From positions 1 to 64,000 of the forward strand of contig JAJTGY010000010.1 in assembly GCA_021298015.1 (NCBI GenBank): a DNA stretch of 64,000 bases. Direction: 5' to 3'. This DNA is from Flammeovirgaceae bacterium (GTDB lineage Bacteria > Bacteroidota > Bacteroidia > Cytophagales > Cyclobacteriaceae). Position 1 is the stretch's first letter. Each line of letters opens with the position of its first letter. Shown piece after piece: positions 62,732 to 64,000 of the stretch. The notes under the pieces were generated by a model that was given only the letters and a program-made list of their open reading frames with translations, had not been told where the DNA came from and made no database searches. Position numbers and translations under genes: made by a program.

Positions 62732-63978
62732 TTACCGAACCAGACATTCAGAGCGTTAAGCAACGGTTTGGGATCATTGGAAATGCTCCCGGATTAAACT
62801 TTGCCGTGAAGACGGCCATGCAGGTGGCCCCTACGGATATGACGGTGCTCATCACCGGAGAAAGCGGCAGCGGTAAAGAATCCTTCTCCAAGATTATTCA
62901 TGCGCTGAGTCCGCGCAAACACGGCCAGTTTATCGCTATCAATTGTGGATCCATTCCGGAGGGCACCATCGACTCGGAGCTATTTGGACACGAAAAAGGC
63001 TCCTTCACGGGCGCACATGAATCACGCAAGGGATACTTCGAAGTAACCAATGGTGGTACCATGTTCCTCGATGAAATCGGTGAAATGCCGCTGGGTACGC
63101 AGGCCCGCCTGCTCCGTGTGCTGGAGTATGGTGAATTCATCAAGGTTGGCTCTTCGAAAGTTCAAAAAACGGATGTGCGGGTGGTGGCGGCTACCAACGT
63201 AAACCTCCTGCAAAAAGTGGAGGCCGGTAAATTCCGCGAGGACCTCTACTACCGGCTAAACTCGGTACCCATTTTCGTGCCGCCCCTGCGCGAGCGCGGT
63301 CGCGATGTCGAATTATTGTTTCGCAAGTTTGCCACTGACTTTGCTGAGAAATATAAGGTTAAGCCTATTTCACTGACAGACGATGCCAAGGAGATTCTTC
63401 TGAAGTATCGCTTTCCGGGAAATATTCGGCAACTAAAAAATCTGGTGGAACAGATTTCCGTGCTGGCCACCGAACAAAAAGAAATCAATGGCGAAACGCT
63501 GCTGCGTTACTTGCCACGCGAGACAACACTTCCGGCTTTGTACCAGGATGCGCAATCCGGTGAAAACATCTCGGAGCGCGAAATTTTGTATAAAGTATTG
63601 TTTGATTTAAGGCGGGACGTAAATGATCTGAAAAAGCTCGTCTTGGAAAACGGAACCAATCCTGCGAGCACCGCACAGATGCTAAAAGACAACCCTCACC
63701 TCTTTAAAGACGTGGCGGCCGCATCACCCGCATCGCCCGCCACCGAGCCCGTGCTGCTTAATATCAACCCGGCCCCGGCCTTTGAACCGGAAGAAGAGAC
63801 GCACGATGTCTCCTACAAGTCGGAGGACGAATCACTATCGATTGAAAAAAAGGAAAAAGAGCTGATTGAGCGTGCGTTGCGGAAAAACAATAACAAGCGC
63901 AAATATGCGGCACGGGATTTGGGTATTTCGGAGCGCACTCTGTATCGAAAAATCAAACAATACGAACTTGAAGAGTAG
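62728..63978 (+). CDS. Sigma-54 activator without receiver domain, Fis-type HTH
   Basis: A 416-residue sigma-54-dependent activator. The start at 62728 ([19 protein letters not shown]) overlaps the miaB stop; the ORF track starts 14 codons earlier, inside miaB. The AAA+ domain (about 20-255) has Walker [10 protein letters not shown], sigma-contact loop GSFTGA in place of the usual GAFTGA, Walker [13 protein letters not shown] and the [13 protein letters not shown] region. A Ser/Pro/Glu-rich linker follows, then a Fis-type HTH ([27 protein letters not shown]). With no receiver or other sensor domain, it may be controlled by a protein partner or constitutively. It runs to near the window end. 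Confidence 0.92.
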   Translation: MITEPDIQSVKQRFGIIGNAPGLNFAVKTAMQVAPTDMTVLITGESGSGKESFSKIIHALSPRKHGQFIAINCGSIPEGTIDSELFGHEKGSFTGAHESRKGYFEVTNGGTMFLDEIGEMPLGTQARLLRVLEYGEFIKVGSSKVQKTDVRVVAATNVNLLQKVEAGKFREDLYYRLNSVPIFVPPLRERGRDVELLFRKFATDFAEKYKVKPISLTDDAKEILLKYRFPGNIRQLKNLVEQISVLATEQKEINGETLLRYLPRETTLPALYQDAQSGENISEREILYKVLFDLRRDVNDLKKLVLENGTNPASTAQMLKDNPHLFKDVAAASPASPATEPVLLNINPAPAFEPEEETHDVSYKSEDESLSIEKKEKELIERALRKNNNKRKYAARDLGISERTLYRKIKQYELEE

Positions 63979-64000
63979 ATTTCGCATCCTGACTTCGATT

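Overview
The window looks like a chromosomal segment from a Bacteroidota bacterium, most likely a Cytophagales relative (inference). The evidence is a SusC/SusD pair, a giant protein ending in a type IX secretion (T9SS) sorting domain, several TAnnTTTG-type promoter elements in front of genes, little Shine-Dalgarno signal, and dense overlapping ATGA, TAATG or TGATG gene junctions. I see no tRNA, rRNA, CRISPR array, transposase or phage gene. About 95% of the window is coding, mostly on the minus strand.

Layout. (1) 0.1-10.7 kb: a minus-strand alpha-glucan operon. It encodes two GH13 lipoproteins, then GlgE, a TreS-maltokinase fusion and GlgB, which is the maltose-1-phosphate (GlgE) route to glycogen-like glucan. 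The TreS domain has Ser where the catalytic nucleophile Asp should be. (2) 11-15.4 kb: a susC-susD outer-membrane import pair with its own terminator, bracketed by a perfect 33-bp direct repeat that copies the 3' end of nupC. (3) 15.5-20.6 kb: nupC, a frame-broken hicA beside an intact hicB, a bifunctional-nuclease-domain protein with no ordinary start codon, etfA/etfB and two small proteins. (4) 20.7-27.1 kb: tyrS, then a minus-strand envelope operon with a LolA-like protein, two FtsX-type permeases, a LolD-like ATPase and an outer-membrane barrel. (5) 27.2-36.9 kb: ExbB-ExbD-TonB, a SPOR protein, a long TPR protein coupled to an outer-membrane barrel, and holA with a rhomboid protein and an unknown.

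(6) 37.0-40.2 kb: a plus-strand sigma-54 response regulator directly abutting a soluble PAS-hybrid kinase with REC and Hpt-like ends. (7) 40.2-56.1 kb: the most unusual block. A membrane-anchored nSTAND ATPase with a coiled coil and WD40 propeller is translationally coupled to an outer-membrane barrel and a lipoprotein, followed by a ~3,400-residue Ig/PKD-repeat T9SS adhesin that is split by a frameshift inside a 91-bp DNA repeat. (8) 56.3-59.4 kb: an ATP/ADP-translocase-like membrane domain fused to HEAT repeats and a cyclic-nucleotide-binding domain. (9) 59.5-64 kb: a Skp/OmpH-like protein, an acidic unknown, a gamma-carbonic-anhydrase-like protein, then plus-strand miaB coupled to a second sigma-54 activator.

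The best candidates for something not well described are the nSTAND-barrel-lipoprotein-adhesin operon, the nucleophile-less TreS-maltokinase, and the LolA-like/ABC/barrel lipid-trafficking set.
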